NCBI GenBank assembly: GCA_030248135.1
Contig: JASANC010001071.1
Location: 1 to 64,000 of the forward strand
DNA from: Theristus sp. LFF4_11
Taxonomy: Eukaryota > Nematoda > Chromadorea > Monhysterida > Xyalidae
Direction: 5' to 3'
Length of the DNA stretch: 64,000 nt
Each line of letters begins with the position of its first letter. Position 1 is the stretch's first letter. The position numbers were made by a program, and so were the translations under genes. Below, one piece after another: positions 11,601-24,016 of this stretch. The notes beneath the pieces were generated by a model. The model saw only the letters and a program-made list of their open reading frames with translations, did not search any database and was not told where the DNA came from.

Positions 11601-14600
11601 AACTTTTCCATTGCCGACATTCTCGCCGAGCGGCCACGAGTCCGCAAACGGACGCGACCCGTCGCCGCGTCGACCGAGACGGAGACCAACGTGGAGGCGT
11701 GGTTCGCGGCGCCATATCCGTGGGAGACTACGTTGAAAACATTGCAACCGAAGCAACTGGAACGATGCAATGGCAGTTGGCATGTGTTCGGCAATGAGAG
11801 TACTGATGTGGCCGTGTCGGTCGCTAACCCGAGGCAATCCGCTGATCACTGCGCAGTGATTCGGCCAATCCGACCGCATCATGAAGCGGACAAATGGATG
11901 CGCTCTTCAAAAGATGTCTCATCTACTGTCGTCTGCAAAGTTGATATTGTTCCCGAAGAGCAAAACGTCGATCGTACACTGGTTGAAAAACCAAAAGAAT
12001 CTGCCGCAATGTCCCTGATGAGTTCGACAGCCGAATCGACCGACTTGGATGTGTTCTGTGAACTGGACGGTCAGCACTGCCTTGCGGAGCATCTTGTGTC
12101 GTGGGTCTCACGGCAATTAATTTCTAGTCCCTTAGTTGAAGCGGTGCCGACGCCAATGGAGAATGTCGATTTCAAGGTCAGTATTCACCAACGACAATGT
12201 CAACAACGGGTGCAATCCACGTTGAGTGATCGTCGATCACCATCGGTCGATCAACAAACAACGCTGTCGTGCAACGCCGCAACGAGCGAATTCGTCGGCG
12301 CTTCCACGCATATCGTCCGTCGTGGTCACCAAAGAGTGGCGCAACAAACCCGGCCGCTGTCCGAGATCATCAGTCTCGGCTGTCAACTGCGAGCGCCCGA
12401 ACTGCAGCGGATTTCCCGTCGTCCAAGTCTGATCACAAGCCGTTTCCCTAGTGAAACACGACTTGATGTGCATCTGCAGAGTCGTAGGCCGTCGAAACAC
12501 CACCGACGCGACGTCACCAGCCTGCTGTGCGTTGCGCCGTTCGAGAGCGCCAGTCGTCACGTGCCGTCGGCGTCGCTGTTCACGCGACGCACGCACGGAT
12601 TGAGCGATTTGAAAATCACACAGACCGTCATCAACCGCGGCAACCAGTCAACAAAGACCGAATTGATGCAGAAAGGCACGTCCAAAGCTGCCGAACAACA
12701 GCCATCTTCATTCTTGAACAGTACACCAAAACCATCAAACCCGTCGCAGTCGGCTGACAATTCAGAAATCAGCGAAAAGCTTACTATTCCGCCACTGGCG
12801 TTGCCCGAACTGCCCTCCGACCTTACCGCCGTTGGTGTGCCTCGTTCTCCGTCAACACCGCCAGCCAGCCAAACGGCAAATTATTCCGACAGAGACAATG
12901 ATGCAACAAGTCGCAACGACTCGCCGTGCAGTTTCATGACGGCAGCCAGTGATTTCCACGGAAGTTTGGAGAGTCTTCCAAGACGACACAACCGACGAAC
13001 ACGGGACACGATGACGGGCTCAACGAGCGACATGGACAGCAGCTTCAGCAGTGCGGTGGGCGGTAGTCTGCGCGGAATATTTGGTCAGGCGTTCAAAACC
13101 AGCTTCGACAACATCGTCAAAACGGCACTGCACGTCGAGCAACGTCCGGCAAAACCGAAATCAGGAGCGGTGAAATCGACGTCGAACAGTTCACTGCCGG
13201 GCGCGCTGATGCAAACTGGAAATGGTGGCGGTAGCGGCGTGATTTCGAAGGTGCACGTTCGCAACGGAAACGGCAACGCGGGTGAAACGGCGAAACAACG
13301 ACGAAGCTACCAGGACAGTGGTCAAGATCGGGTGGAAGACGATTATGTTTACATGGATGCCGTGGACACCAGCCAGGAGTCGTCGGACGTCAAATATCAG
13401 TCGCTTCCGTCGCCGAACAAGAAACCGTCGAAACCGACCCCCAGCAACCTCGAAAGCGCGGTGCACAAAATCGACGCCGTTTTATCGCGTGTCCGAGGCA
13501 GCATTCATCCGGCCGCAAAGCTGGCCTCGACAGTGGTCAGTAGTGCTCAAGCGCAACAGCTGGAGAAACAAAACTCCGAACAACAATCGCCACCGGCACA
13601 ATATCGAAATCCAATACCGGTCACTGAAACGCAACCTCAACCAACAGAGCAAACACCTCGCCGGCATTCGCGCGATCGAAGCGTCGAAGAGAACAGCGCT
13701 CTCCAGAAAAACGTCAGCAGTGCGCTCGACCACCTGGATCGAGCTCACGCGGACATTCAGAGCAAAGCGGACCGCGTGCATCGGACAAACAGCGTCGAGA
13801 AGCGAACGCCAAACCAACCACCAGAGCCGTTGCACTGCCCCGACAGAAACCAGCCGGCTTCGATCGTCGAACGAACAACGGTTGATCATCCGAGACGACC
13901 GTTGGTGCTGCGATCAAGCGTTGTCGAGTCGAAAGCGACCGTCCAGCTGTTCGATCAGCTTCCACTCGAAGTCAACGAGTACTCGAAGAAGACGTCCGTC
14001 ACGCAGCGGCACAACCGCAAGGCCGACGAGACGGTGGATGAGTTGTTGCAGTCATTGGCCGCCAATAAACCGCTCTCGTCGAGCTTCCACGAGCAGACAC
14101 ATTTCGAGCGGCTACAACAGGAAACTTCGCAGAGTCGCCATCGACAGCGATCGCAAGAGCAGCAGCAAGAGCCGTCGCCGATGGACGGCCGGCTGGACTT
14201 CACCAGGCAATGGCTTCAGGTATGACCTATTTTTTTAAACGTGTCCCACTGAAATGACGTCATGTGCCGCCAAACATGCGCTTGCCGTTCACAGCAAACC
14301 AGACTTTCCGTTTAGCCGATTTCTTCCCGTAAACAAATGGTGAATGTCGAATCAGTCACACCAAACTGACATTTTAGTGCCTGTACTTTGACAAACGGGC
14401 GTTTTTAAAGCAAATGACGTCATTTTAGTCGGGACACGTTTGAATAAATCCACAATAGTGCAGTGCTTCATTGGTATCCATTTGACTTGGTGTCACTTAG
14501 CTGTATGCACTTGCCACGCATGTTCCAGGGCGACATCAAACCGTGGTACGAACAGCAGCAGAAGAGTGGTGGCGCTGGTGGCAGCAGCACGCAGTTGGCC

Positions 14601-17600
14601 AGCATCGAGGAGTTCCACCGGCAGCGCGAGCTGCACGACGAGGAAGGCTCGATCGGTAGCGCGTCGGCGGAGGTCGCCGCGATCACGTCGAACGCAAGCG
14701 GCGATCCGAGACGCCACGGTAGCCTGCCGGCGTCCGGAGCGCCGCCGTGCTCGCACGGCGGCTCGTCGAAACCGTCGCCAATGAGCAAAACCGCTGCCGC
14801 CGCCGGAGGCAAACGTCACCCGCCGCAAAAGTACAAAGCGACGCTGCAGCCGTCACCGGTGCAGTACGCCACTGCGGTGACGCCACAGCCGGCGACCGCC
14901 GCGACACCGCCGACCGTCCGGCCGACCAGTCAGACCGCACCGCTTGCCGGTGGTGGTGAACCGCCGCCGGTGCCCGTGAAAACGGTCGCACGCACGCAGT
15001 TCGGAATCGCGATCGAACAACGACTCCGGCAGGCGGGCTTTCCGAGTTTCTCGCCGGCTCCAAGTGAAACGATCCAGTTGCAGCAGCCGGCGTTCTCGCA
15101 ATCGGCCGGCTACGCTCAACGGTTGGTGTCAAGACAAAAAAAATGTTTGCAACCCTCAACAGTCATCCAGCGCTTGAATTTGTTTTGTTGCTTTCCGCAC
15201 AGTTCCAGTTCTAAGTACCTGAACTCCAGTTCGTTTGTAACGGCATATAAACGGCGGAAGCGTCCCGTCGGCCATTATTGGACCACACCGCAAGTGAGGA
15301 CAACCTCTGTGCCCTGTTCTGCCCTACAAGCATCCGTAGTCGGACCATTACGTCAATAATCGCGCTTTCCAGATTCGTACCGCAACGCCGCCGCGTGCAA
15401 CGTGTCGTGCGGCACATTGAATCATCCGAGTGGCTCCAGCAGCACAGTGAACGCAACTCGCTCAGTCGATCGGTCGTGTCCGATGACGAACGTTTGCAGC
15501 AACGATTGACGGACACAAATATTTGGGAGACTGGTAGTCAGGTGAGTTTCTCGACGTTTTATGCTTGTTTGTGTGTCCACATTGGACGTTTTTTTTTCAA
15601 CCGGAGTAACGAAGCCGTTGTTTCCAGCAGAAATCGTCGCCATTTGAGCACCAGTTAAAGTTGAAAATTACTTGTGAACGTCAGTCAGCTTTCCAAAAAT
15701 CAACTGCTGACCGTTTTCCGCAAACCATTCAAGGCTAGTATCGCGGCGGAAAGCTGGATCTACGACAGCACGGACAACACTTCGCCAGCGCCGAGAAGCA
15801 ACAGTCAAAACTATCACTATCAAAGTCGACCACAACAACAACGATCGTCCTATCATGAAACATCATTCAAAAACGACTCGCCACCGAAACAGTCGCAGCA
15901 ACGACCGTTGGCGTTCAATCCAGCAGCGAAACGGGCAGCCGCTGTTCAGCCCGCTGCTGATCTGGATGGTTTGTCTGGTTTTTGTACAAAGAGCTTTTGG
16001 ACAAAGTCGATCGGATGACGAAAATTCGAACACGGTTCCAAGCAGCAATACACTTGGTTCCAAACCGATCGTCGTATTAGCTGAAACCGATTCGCGGTGC
16101 ATTTACAGGTCTAGTGGCCGAACTCGAATTACACATTGACACCGATGAACCCCGATTGTCGACGCACAACTCGGCGGTAAAAGACCGCCGATTTCCAACA
16201 AACGAGGTGCCACGAGACGGCGTCGACATAGTCACATTCACGGAGGAGCCGTCGCCGAAAAAGAGCCCGCGCACGCCGCCCGGTCATGTTGGGAGGTAAA
16301 GGTTTCCTGAGTCTGATGCGGCACTTTGATTGAGCAGCGTGTGCCCAATGATCGCGAATGAGTTTTTTTTGGTCAAAGCGACTCTGGAATACTCTCCTCG
16401 ACCGCATTTCAGCCTCCCGTCTCCAAAGCGACCCCATGCGAGCATCAGCAGTTCAAAAGTTTCGCCACGAAAACACCTGCAACAATCCGATTACGAATCG
16501 TTGTACACATACGATCGGCTGGCGAACGTGCGCCCGTCGGTGATGACGTCCTCGCAAATTTCGGACATACTGAACAACGCGGGCGCTGGCTACGCGGTGC
16601 AGTTAAAGGGGCGAACTGAGAAGGCGGAGGTTAGTTCACCCCCGACCACTGAGCACTTCGAATGACGTGCATGACACAGTGAGGCATAAGACCTTTGTTG
16701 TTTGATTCGGGACTGAGTGGCCACTCACGCAGACGCTTCTGAAGCCAAACTTCCAGCTCATAATTAGAATCAAGTTGACTTTCAGTTCAAAAGCAGAATA
16801 CGCTCAAAAATCCAACGTTAAATTCAACCCACGTCTGCGCCGTAGCTTGCGCGTTTTTTAAAACAGACCAAACCAGACTCACAAAATAAATCACGAGATT
16901 CAGGTCAACCGTGCCAACCCGCACTTCGACGTCATCAACGACGAGCACCTGTCCGACGCGAAGGTGCGCAACATGCGTGAACTGTTCGAGACGAGTCGCT
17001 ACGACCAGCCAGTTGGTCAAGCGGCGTCGGCCAGCTGCAAACCGGTCAATGTTGTTCAACCGATTCCACGCGACTCGGAGCCGGATGCGTACGAGACGTT
17101 CACAAGACCGCCGGCGGCACAGGTTCGACTCGTGATCTTTTTTCAGTCGTTTTTTGTTGCTGTTTAGGTGGAAATTTGCGGCACTATATTTGTGAGTTGA
17201 CAAACTTGGTGGGGAAGGCCAGCGGAACGCGGTCGCTGGCTCCGCAAAAATTTGCGTTTGTATAGCTAATCATTAGTTGACATGCTGCTGTTCAATTTTA
17301 AATCTGTGAATAGTAATAGCAGTGAATTTCCAAAACTTTCAACACCCTGTACGGTATAGCCGATTAAACATGGCAGCTTTTTTCAGGGTGCAAGGAGCGC
17401 GCGAATTTTGAATGAAAGAAAAAAGACATTCAGAAAACAAATTGTGTGCCAAATTTGACGCGTTTTTTTTTAAAACTACTGGATTCTCCGCGATATTCTG
17501 TTCATTCTTTCTCTCTTGCACACATGATTGGGAATTCTGCTGGCATTTAAAAAAAAAGACAACTCCTAGTCTGCGACTAATCCCGCCTTGATTGGACTGC

Positions 17601-19226
17601 CTCATTTATTCGGCCATACTGTAACTTCAGGGACATCAACCGCTTCCACCAGCGCGTCCACCACCGAGCGCTCCTACGTCAGTCGCACATCAACCGGACG
17701 ACTATGACAATCTGCATTTGACTCTGCTTCGGGCGCAACAACAAGGAACAGGTGCAACCCAATGCAAGCAGGTTTCGATAGTCGATCTCAAAAAAACGCG
17801 AAAATCAAGACAAAAATATTCTGAGCAACTTTCCGTTTACTGGTATGGGATTGGGTGGAGTACCAGGCGGCGAGGAAGAAAAGTCAGTCCTCACAATCAT
17901 TCATATACGGCTAAACAAACCCAACACAGCACTGTTACATGCCACTGATCGTTTAATTCCACCAATTATAAACACGCACCACAATCAAATTCGTCCCATC
18001 CACTGAATTCGCAGGTGCGCCAGCGCCGAAAGTTGCGCTGCTCGATCTGAGCGCCGTGCCGGCGGTCGACGCCAGTCCGACGCCGAGTCGCAAGGAGCAC
18101 GGTCGCTTGAAGCAGTTCCTGCGCAAGATCGGAGGAGGAGCCTCAACCGGCGGCGCCCTACAGAAGCCTGATGTTGAGGTGGAGCTTGCGACACATCATC
18201 ATCGCCCGTCGACGTTCCACCGCAGCGACTCGCACGACAGTCAGATGGAGCTGCTGAACTTTCGGCGGTGCTCGCCGGAGCACGACAGCGTGTCGATCGC
18301 GTCGTCGACCGCGAACAAAGGTCAACTAGACAAAAGAAAAAACTATGATACAAATAAAAAATACCAATACCAATGCCAAACTGCATACCAATACCAATGC
18401 CCGAATATCACACTTGGAGAAATTTAGAACTCAGAAACATGAAGGGTGAAGTTACAGTGCGGTGCAGTCGAGCTCCGTCGAGCTCACCGCTATTTGCGCA
18501 CAAAGTATATTGTAGGCAATAGACGTGAGACGTACAGTATGGCCGAATAAAGGAGGCAGTTCATCAAGGCGGGATCCGTCGCAGACTAGGAGTTGTCTTT
18601 TTCAAAAATGCAAACATAATTCCCAATCATGTGTGCAACGGGAAAAGAATCAACAGAATAGCGCGGATGATCCATTAGTTAAAAAAACGCGTCAAACTTG
18701 GCACACATTTTGATTTCTGAGCGTCTTTTTTCTTACATTCAAAATTCGCGCGCTCCTTGAACCCTGAAAAAAAGCTGCCATGCTTAATCGACCATACCGT
18801 AAACAATTTACGCACACGCGCTTGGCTCCGCCTCTTTAGAGCTTCATTTATGCACTGAAAATGGCGAGCTTGATTGAGCTCGATGGAGCTCGACGGCTCT
18901 CGAATGCGAACACTGTAGGATGGGTGGGTGGTTACGGTACAGTGTGGATTAGAGTGGAGTTAGGCTGGCATCCAGGGGGACTACGGTGGAGTAGGGATGA
19001 ATGGATTAGGCTGTGATTTATGGTGAAGTTACAGGTGCTATGTCGGATGTTGTGGTTTTTAATTTGATGACAACTTGAGTCTAATCAATCTGATTAGACT
19101 AAAGTTGTCATCAAAGTATTGTTTAATTTTTTTGTCATTGCAGATCCAAAGAAGCAACCGCCACAGAAGCCGAATAGCATTAGCAGCAAGTTGAAACATT
19201 CTTTCTTCCGTGCATCAAAGAAGTGA
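5622..19226 (+). CDS. Very large Ser/Gln-rich, probably disordered protein (17 exons, ~2350 aa), unrecognised
   Basis: Exons in phase: 5622-6300, 7772-8023, 9022-9142, 9550-9837, 10337-10602, 10793-11094, 11226-14219, 14529-15121, 15373-15541, 15628-15653, 15739-15968, 16109-16295, 16413-16629, 16904-17122, 17631-17751, 18015-18320, 19144-19226. They sum to 7053 nt with no internal stop. The ATG follows an acceptor and a short leader. The N-terminal third is poly-Ser/Thr; an acidic run precedes a basic 40-residue repeat in exon 7 (key motif RK[RK]T[RK]PV); the middle and end are rich in Pro, Gln and His; the C-terminus is basic (KLKHSFFRASKK). No enzyme domain, membrane helix or signal peptide is visible. 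The composition suits a cytoskeletal or scaffold protein, which is inference only. A possible extra exon near 17835-17880 (MGLGGVPGGEEEK) could not be fitted. The 26-nt exon 15628-15653 and the donor at 9143 (gttggt) are the weakest joints. Confidence 0.8.
11340..11700 (+). repeat. Protein-level tandem repeat, 40 residues per unit, inside exon 7
   Basis: The motif RK[RK]T[RK]PV recurs with a period of exactly 40 codons: IRKRTKPV at 11400, VRKKTRPV at 11520 and VRKRTRPV at 11640, each followed by a Ser/Thr stretch (ECST, ASTDT, ASTET). The upstream part of each unit begins with a C/P/Q-rich stretch (CDRPEQH, LAHPGH, CERPQQ). More degenerate units seem to follow to about 12500, with Val-Ala/Cys starts such as VSVANPRQ and VFCELDGQH. 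Nucleotide identity between units is low, so the repeat is old. Confidence 0.75.
14220..14457 (+). mobile_element. Family B element forming most of an intron
   Basis: The element starts exactly at the exon boundary: CAG|gtatgacctatttttttaaacg. Its 238 bp make up most of the 309-nt intron 14220-14528. Terminal inverted repeat: ttaaacgtgtccca versus ggacacgtttgaa. It is the clearest example of an element whose own terminus serves as the 5' splice site. Confidence 0.85.
17350..17623 (-). mobile_element. Family C MITE (~270 bp), ends 7 nt before an acceptor
   Basis: Ends tacggtatagccgattaaac and ttattcggccatactgta, giving an imperfect inverted terminus TACRGTATGGCC bounded by TA, which suggests a mariner-type TA insertion. 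Interior shared with 18533-18801, 29646-29915 and 57143-57412. The acceptor of the next exon (acttcag|GG at 17631) follows directly. Confidence 0.85.
18533..18801 (+). mobile_element. Family C MITE
   Basis: Full-length copy (tacagtatggccgaataaag ... cgaccataccgta) in the penultimate intron of the large gene, opposite in orientation to the copy 900 bp upstream. Confidence 0.85.
19064..19117. repeat. Perfect-arm hairpin, ~50 nt
   Basis: gatgacaacttgagtctaat / attagactaaagttgtcatc around a caatctg loop, in the last intron of the large gene. It could be a solo MITE remnant or an RNA hairpin. Confidence 0.7.
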
Positions 19227-21481
19227 CATGTGTGAAACATTTTGTTGTACTGTTATTTTTAATTGAGTTGTTGTTGTTGTTGTTTCAATGTTATTTATTC
19301 ATGAAATTTTCCCCAAAGTGAAAAGCCAACCAAACCTGATTTTGATTTTCACGGAAATGCGGCAATTTATTATTAGGTGCGTTTCCTCACTGTTACGTTT
19401 TTTTCCAACATTTGCTCCACACTTTTCTTCCGTGCGAAACGGTGTGGTGGGTTGTGGTGCGGCTTATTCCGCAACGCGATGCTGGTGTTGTCGCACACGA
19501 TTTTCGCAAAGGAAGACTTGTGAAAGCAAGTTTTCCGGCACCTGCAGAACTTTATTGGCAGTACTGCCGATTGGTCATCAACAAAATTGTGCTGCAACCT
19601 GCAACAGGAGTCTAGCTAATATTTGCTGCGGCAGTAGTTGCACCATGGTCTTCCAAACCGTCGCACGAGTATGCTGCACTCAAATACGCACAAATTTTCC
19701 TGTTTTCAAGTTCATTGCAGATTGGGTGAGTTTGAACCATAATTCAGTTGCCAATCAGTCTGTTTGACTGCAGACATTTATTTGCTCATGCATGATGTCT
19801 CTGCCACCTCTTTCTTGCCTTTTCGCGACCTTTTTTGTTTTTTTTGTTCTGGTAAAGGGCAAAAAGTTGTGTTAGTTTTCAAGTGGAAAAAAACCTTGCG
19901 AAAAAGCACAAAATCAAACATAAAATCAAATAAATACATTTACATCATAAATTATTGATCGAAATAAAACTGAGAAATTAAAAACGAACAGTGAGAAAAC
20001 AGAAGTTGTCCAGACTGATACAACCCACTCTACTATACATAACTGTACACAGATTTGTATCTGTGTGCGTCAACCATTCTCTGTTTTGAACATTCGGCGT
20101 CTTGTGTCGTTTTTTTTTCAAGAATGTTTTCAAATTAAAACAGACAATAAACACACAGTAGGACAAGAAATATCTGAGGTAACCAAAACAAAAACTTGGC
20201 AGAACATAAATGTATAATAGCGTTTGACAACAAATGCATGTGACATACATTACTGTATTGTACATGTATCTATCATAGATAAAACCGTAAAAAATATAGG
20301 GTTCAAATAAAATTTTAAATAGCCATAGAAAAAAACAACAAAAGACCTAGCAAAAAAGCCGAATAACTTTATGCTATACAAGAACGCTTTTATGAAACAA
20401 GAACAGTCAAACAAAAACTGAAAACATATACAGAAAAAGCCAAATTGACACAATAAATGCAACTGAACCAGCAAGCAGCAGAAAGAAGAAAAACAAAACG
20501 TGATGAATCTAGAGAAAAACAAATCCAGCTTAGAAGATCATAGGGCACAAGTGTGGGTGATTCGGGATGATCGATCAAAATGAAACAAAAAAGTTAACCA
20601 GGTCAATATGGGAGCGCTATACATCGGACCACGTCACGTGCAGTGTGGTGGATCAATGAATCGGATCGCCCTCAGTTGTTGTACAGAGACCATTCCACCT
20701 TTAGCCGATTTTTATTCCGCGGATTCTGAAGTCATCCCACCTGAATACCACATTCGGGCCCTTTTTCTGCCTTTGTTTGGCCCTTTCTCTGTTCTGTCCT
20801 TGTCCTGTCTGACTTTTGGGCCTTTTCCTTTTCATCGCGCTAGTCCATGCGATCATTTTTTGGTACCATTTTCGGCTGTGGTTCTGTGAACGCTGCACCA
20901 ACTTTGGTGACGGGCAGCGGTTGGCTTTCTGACTTTGAAATGCGCGTGGCGGGTCAAGTGTGCGAGCGAGTCCCTATAAGCTAGAGAGTCTTTGAGACCT
21001 GGCAAACCCATGATGTCTTGAGATCGTTTTTATATTATACGAGGTATTGCGAAACACGAGCATTATGGGTGGCGCCATCGATTGATCTCTGTGTGTAACA
21101 TTTGATGACGACAAGGTGATGACTGTTGATATGAAGATTCCAGTTCACTTCACTGTAACCAACAACAGGAACCCTGCCCGATAAAAAACCAGACGTTTTT
21201 ATGTGTAGTTTGGTTTGTGATTTTTTGGTCTTTCACAGACAGACGGAGGCGGAATCATGGGACATTCTTAGCAAGAAAGCGGCTTAACTTTGAATAAATA
21301 AATTGTAACACGATTTTGCTTATTCCGCGCATTGACCGTAGGGTAATTCGCTCATTTCCACTCAGCAAGACCGGAACAAAAAAAACAAACATCAAGCCAC
21401 TGTGATCTTATATGCGTGTTCTGACCGTTCAACCTCAAGTATAGCACAAATAACAGTCGAAACATGCACTGCAAAACATCG
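19227..21481. other. Non-coding interval between convergent genes
   Basis: AT-rich 3' flanks of the large plus-strand gene. AATAAA-type hexamers occur near 19930 and 19964, candidates for its polyadenylation. The remainder holds only short frames without splice signals or recognisable products. The stretch 20600-20900 is more GC-rich but shows nothing convincing. Confidence 0.5.
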
Positions 21482-21768
<287 letters not shown>

Positions 21769-21779
21769 ACCATCTGTGT

Positions 21780-23979
21780 TCACTCGTCCGTCTGGCACTG
21801 CGCGTGTTTCTCCTCCACCGCCGGCGCATTGACGACACGCCAGCGTCGCACGTTGAACGGTCGCGCGCCCTGTGTCAGCAGTCGAGTGGAGCGTTCGCGA
21901 AGTCGCACCAGTCGTCCGTCGGTGCGTTCGTCGTCCGGCGAACAGCAGCCGCAGCAACAGTCGCAGCACGCTGCCACTGCACAGATCGAAGCGTAGCACA
22001 CGATCGACCAGAGACACGCGACCAACGCGACGTACGTCAAGGCGACCAGCGTGGACGGCAGCGCGCGCACGCTCGTTCGGACGGAGAGCGTCGCGAAGCG
22101 CAGCGCCAGTGACGCCTCGAACCAGTCGCTCGTCTCGTACGCGTGCTCGACCTGTGCGTACAGTGGGCTGGGTGAGAGAGCTGTCACAGCTTTTTTCGCA
22201 AAATTCAAATTAAAAACGCAAAGATTCACACGATCCGAAATGAAACGAAACAGTACACCGAAAACATCAATTGAAAACAAACTGCGCGTCAATACTATTT
22301 TGAACTGATGCCTGTAATTTTTGCTCATCTAAAAATGACCTTCATTCAACCTCGCCGACCTGTTCACTCAGTTTGACCTCGTAGCGCACGTGCACCGGCT
22401 TGTCGCCCGGCAAGCATCGATGTCGATTCTCGTCGGTCTGAACGCGATGCCAAAGTGAGTCGAGCCAGTTCGCATTATTCTTGCCGCTCTCGCCGTCGTC
22501 GTCGTTGTGCTCGAGCAGCTCGTGCAGGGCGCCACTGGCGGCGCTACCGTAGTCGTGTTGGTCTCGCAACGATCGGTCGATGCGAGCCGAGCGCCACCGC
22601 TCGAGAATCGGGCGCGCGCAACGCTGCGCCTCCACGCGATTGCACAGTGAAACTGGGTTTTTTTGGCAAATATTAGAGGAAATTATGGACTAAAATTTTC
22701 GGCGGACATATCATTGGAGAGGAGAATTATGTTGCGCGGGCTTTTCAGTCAGTCAGTCAGTTTTATTCTGCAGTGCACGGCATAATACCAGAGAAGTGTG
22801 AGACACCATGAGTAGGCTTTTGTTGACTACGCAACGTCTAGCAGTGTGTTTATACAATAGAAACATCGAAAATTTAAGAAATTTTGCGTGAAACGTTACA
22901 GAATTGCAAATATTGCCCATTTTGGATGTAACGGCTCCAATGCGTTTGCAAACGTGTGAAGAAAACTAGTTTCAATCTTTTCAATTCATCGCCAACTGAC
23001 CCGCCCTAAGCGGACTCGGCTGACTTTGCCAGTTTTGAATTCCCTCGTCACGCATGAAACTGTTTACCCCATTATGCGCGCATTGAGTCTCGGGGTCAAA
23101 CAAAATAACAGATCTTAGTTACTATCCGCGAACGACCAGTGCTTTTCAGTCACTTTTCATCCGCTTTTTAACAACACGACGCGTACAGGATGAACTCATC
23201 GAACGCTACACACCAACCGTTGTTCGTCTTCGCATTTCGCTCGTCGAGCGCCCAAAAGTCGCGCATCAATCTGCATTTGCAGTCGCGCGCCACGCGTCGG
23301 TCAACGCACGCGAGCGCGTTTGGTGACGCTGTTCGAGTGTTTCGAGTGTTTCGAGTGTTTCGAGTGTTCTCCGGCCATAGTGCGCTGTTGTCGACGACGC
23401 TGACGCTGAGTGTCAGTTTGCGCTCGGCGTTCGCACTCAGCGAGTGTTCGTCATGGCTGATCAGGTCGTCGTCGTCGAGTAGATAGCTATGCGAAATGCA
23501 ATTCATGTTTAAAATGGAGAGGAATAACACGCTCGCACGGCTTACATTGACAAAACTCACAGATTAAAAACCTTTTTTTCTTTTTTTATTGCAACAAGGG
23601 CAAAAAGTCAAACAAGGGTGACAACACTTGCTACAGTCTAATCAGCTGATTGGTTGTTGATCACGTGATGCATACTGTCTGTACTGTATCACAGCAGGTT
23701 TCTGTACAGAAAGTATGCATATCACGTGATCAGCAACCAACCAATCAGCTGATTCCCCAGAATCGACTGCAAAATACGCACAGATCGAAACCCGGCCGCT
23801 CGCCCTTCATCGCTACGCCGTTTGTGAAGGCACTATTGTGAAATCGTATCTTCATCCTCAACGTGTCATCGACGCTGCGCGCTTTTAGTTGCGTGTCCAC
23901 CAGCCAGCAGACGCCCGCTCCCGTCGCGACGTAGCGCATCTGCGCGCAACACTCCTCCGCTGTTCCGTTGCCTGTTGTT

Positions 23980-24016
<37 letters not shown>

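Noticed and set aside
13282..14238. 318-codon Arg/Ser-rich plus-strand frame
   Set aside because: Out-of-frame shadow of exon 7 of the large gene; the in-frame reading is open for 998 codons and joins neighbours in phase.
20608..20889. 93-codon plus-strand frame rich in Pro/Leu/Phe
   Set aside because: No supporting splice sites or motifs; ordinary low-information frame.
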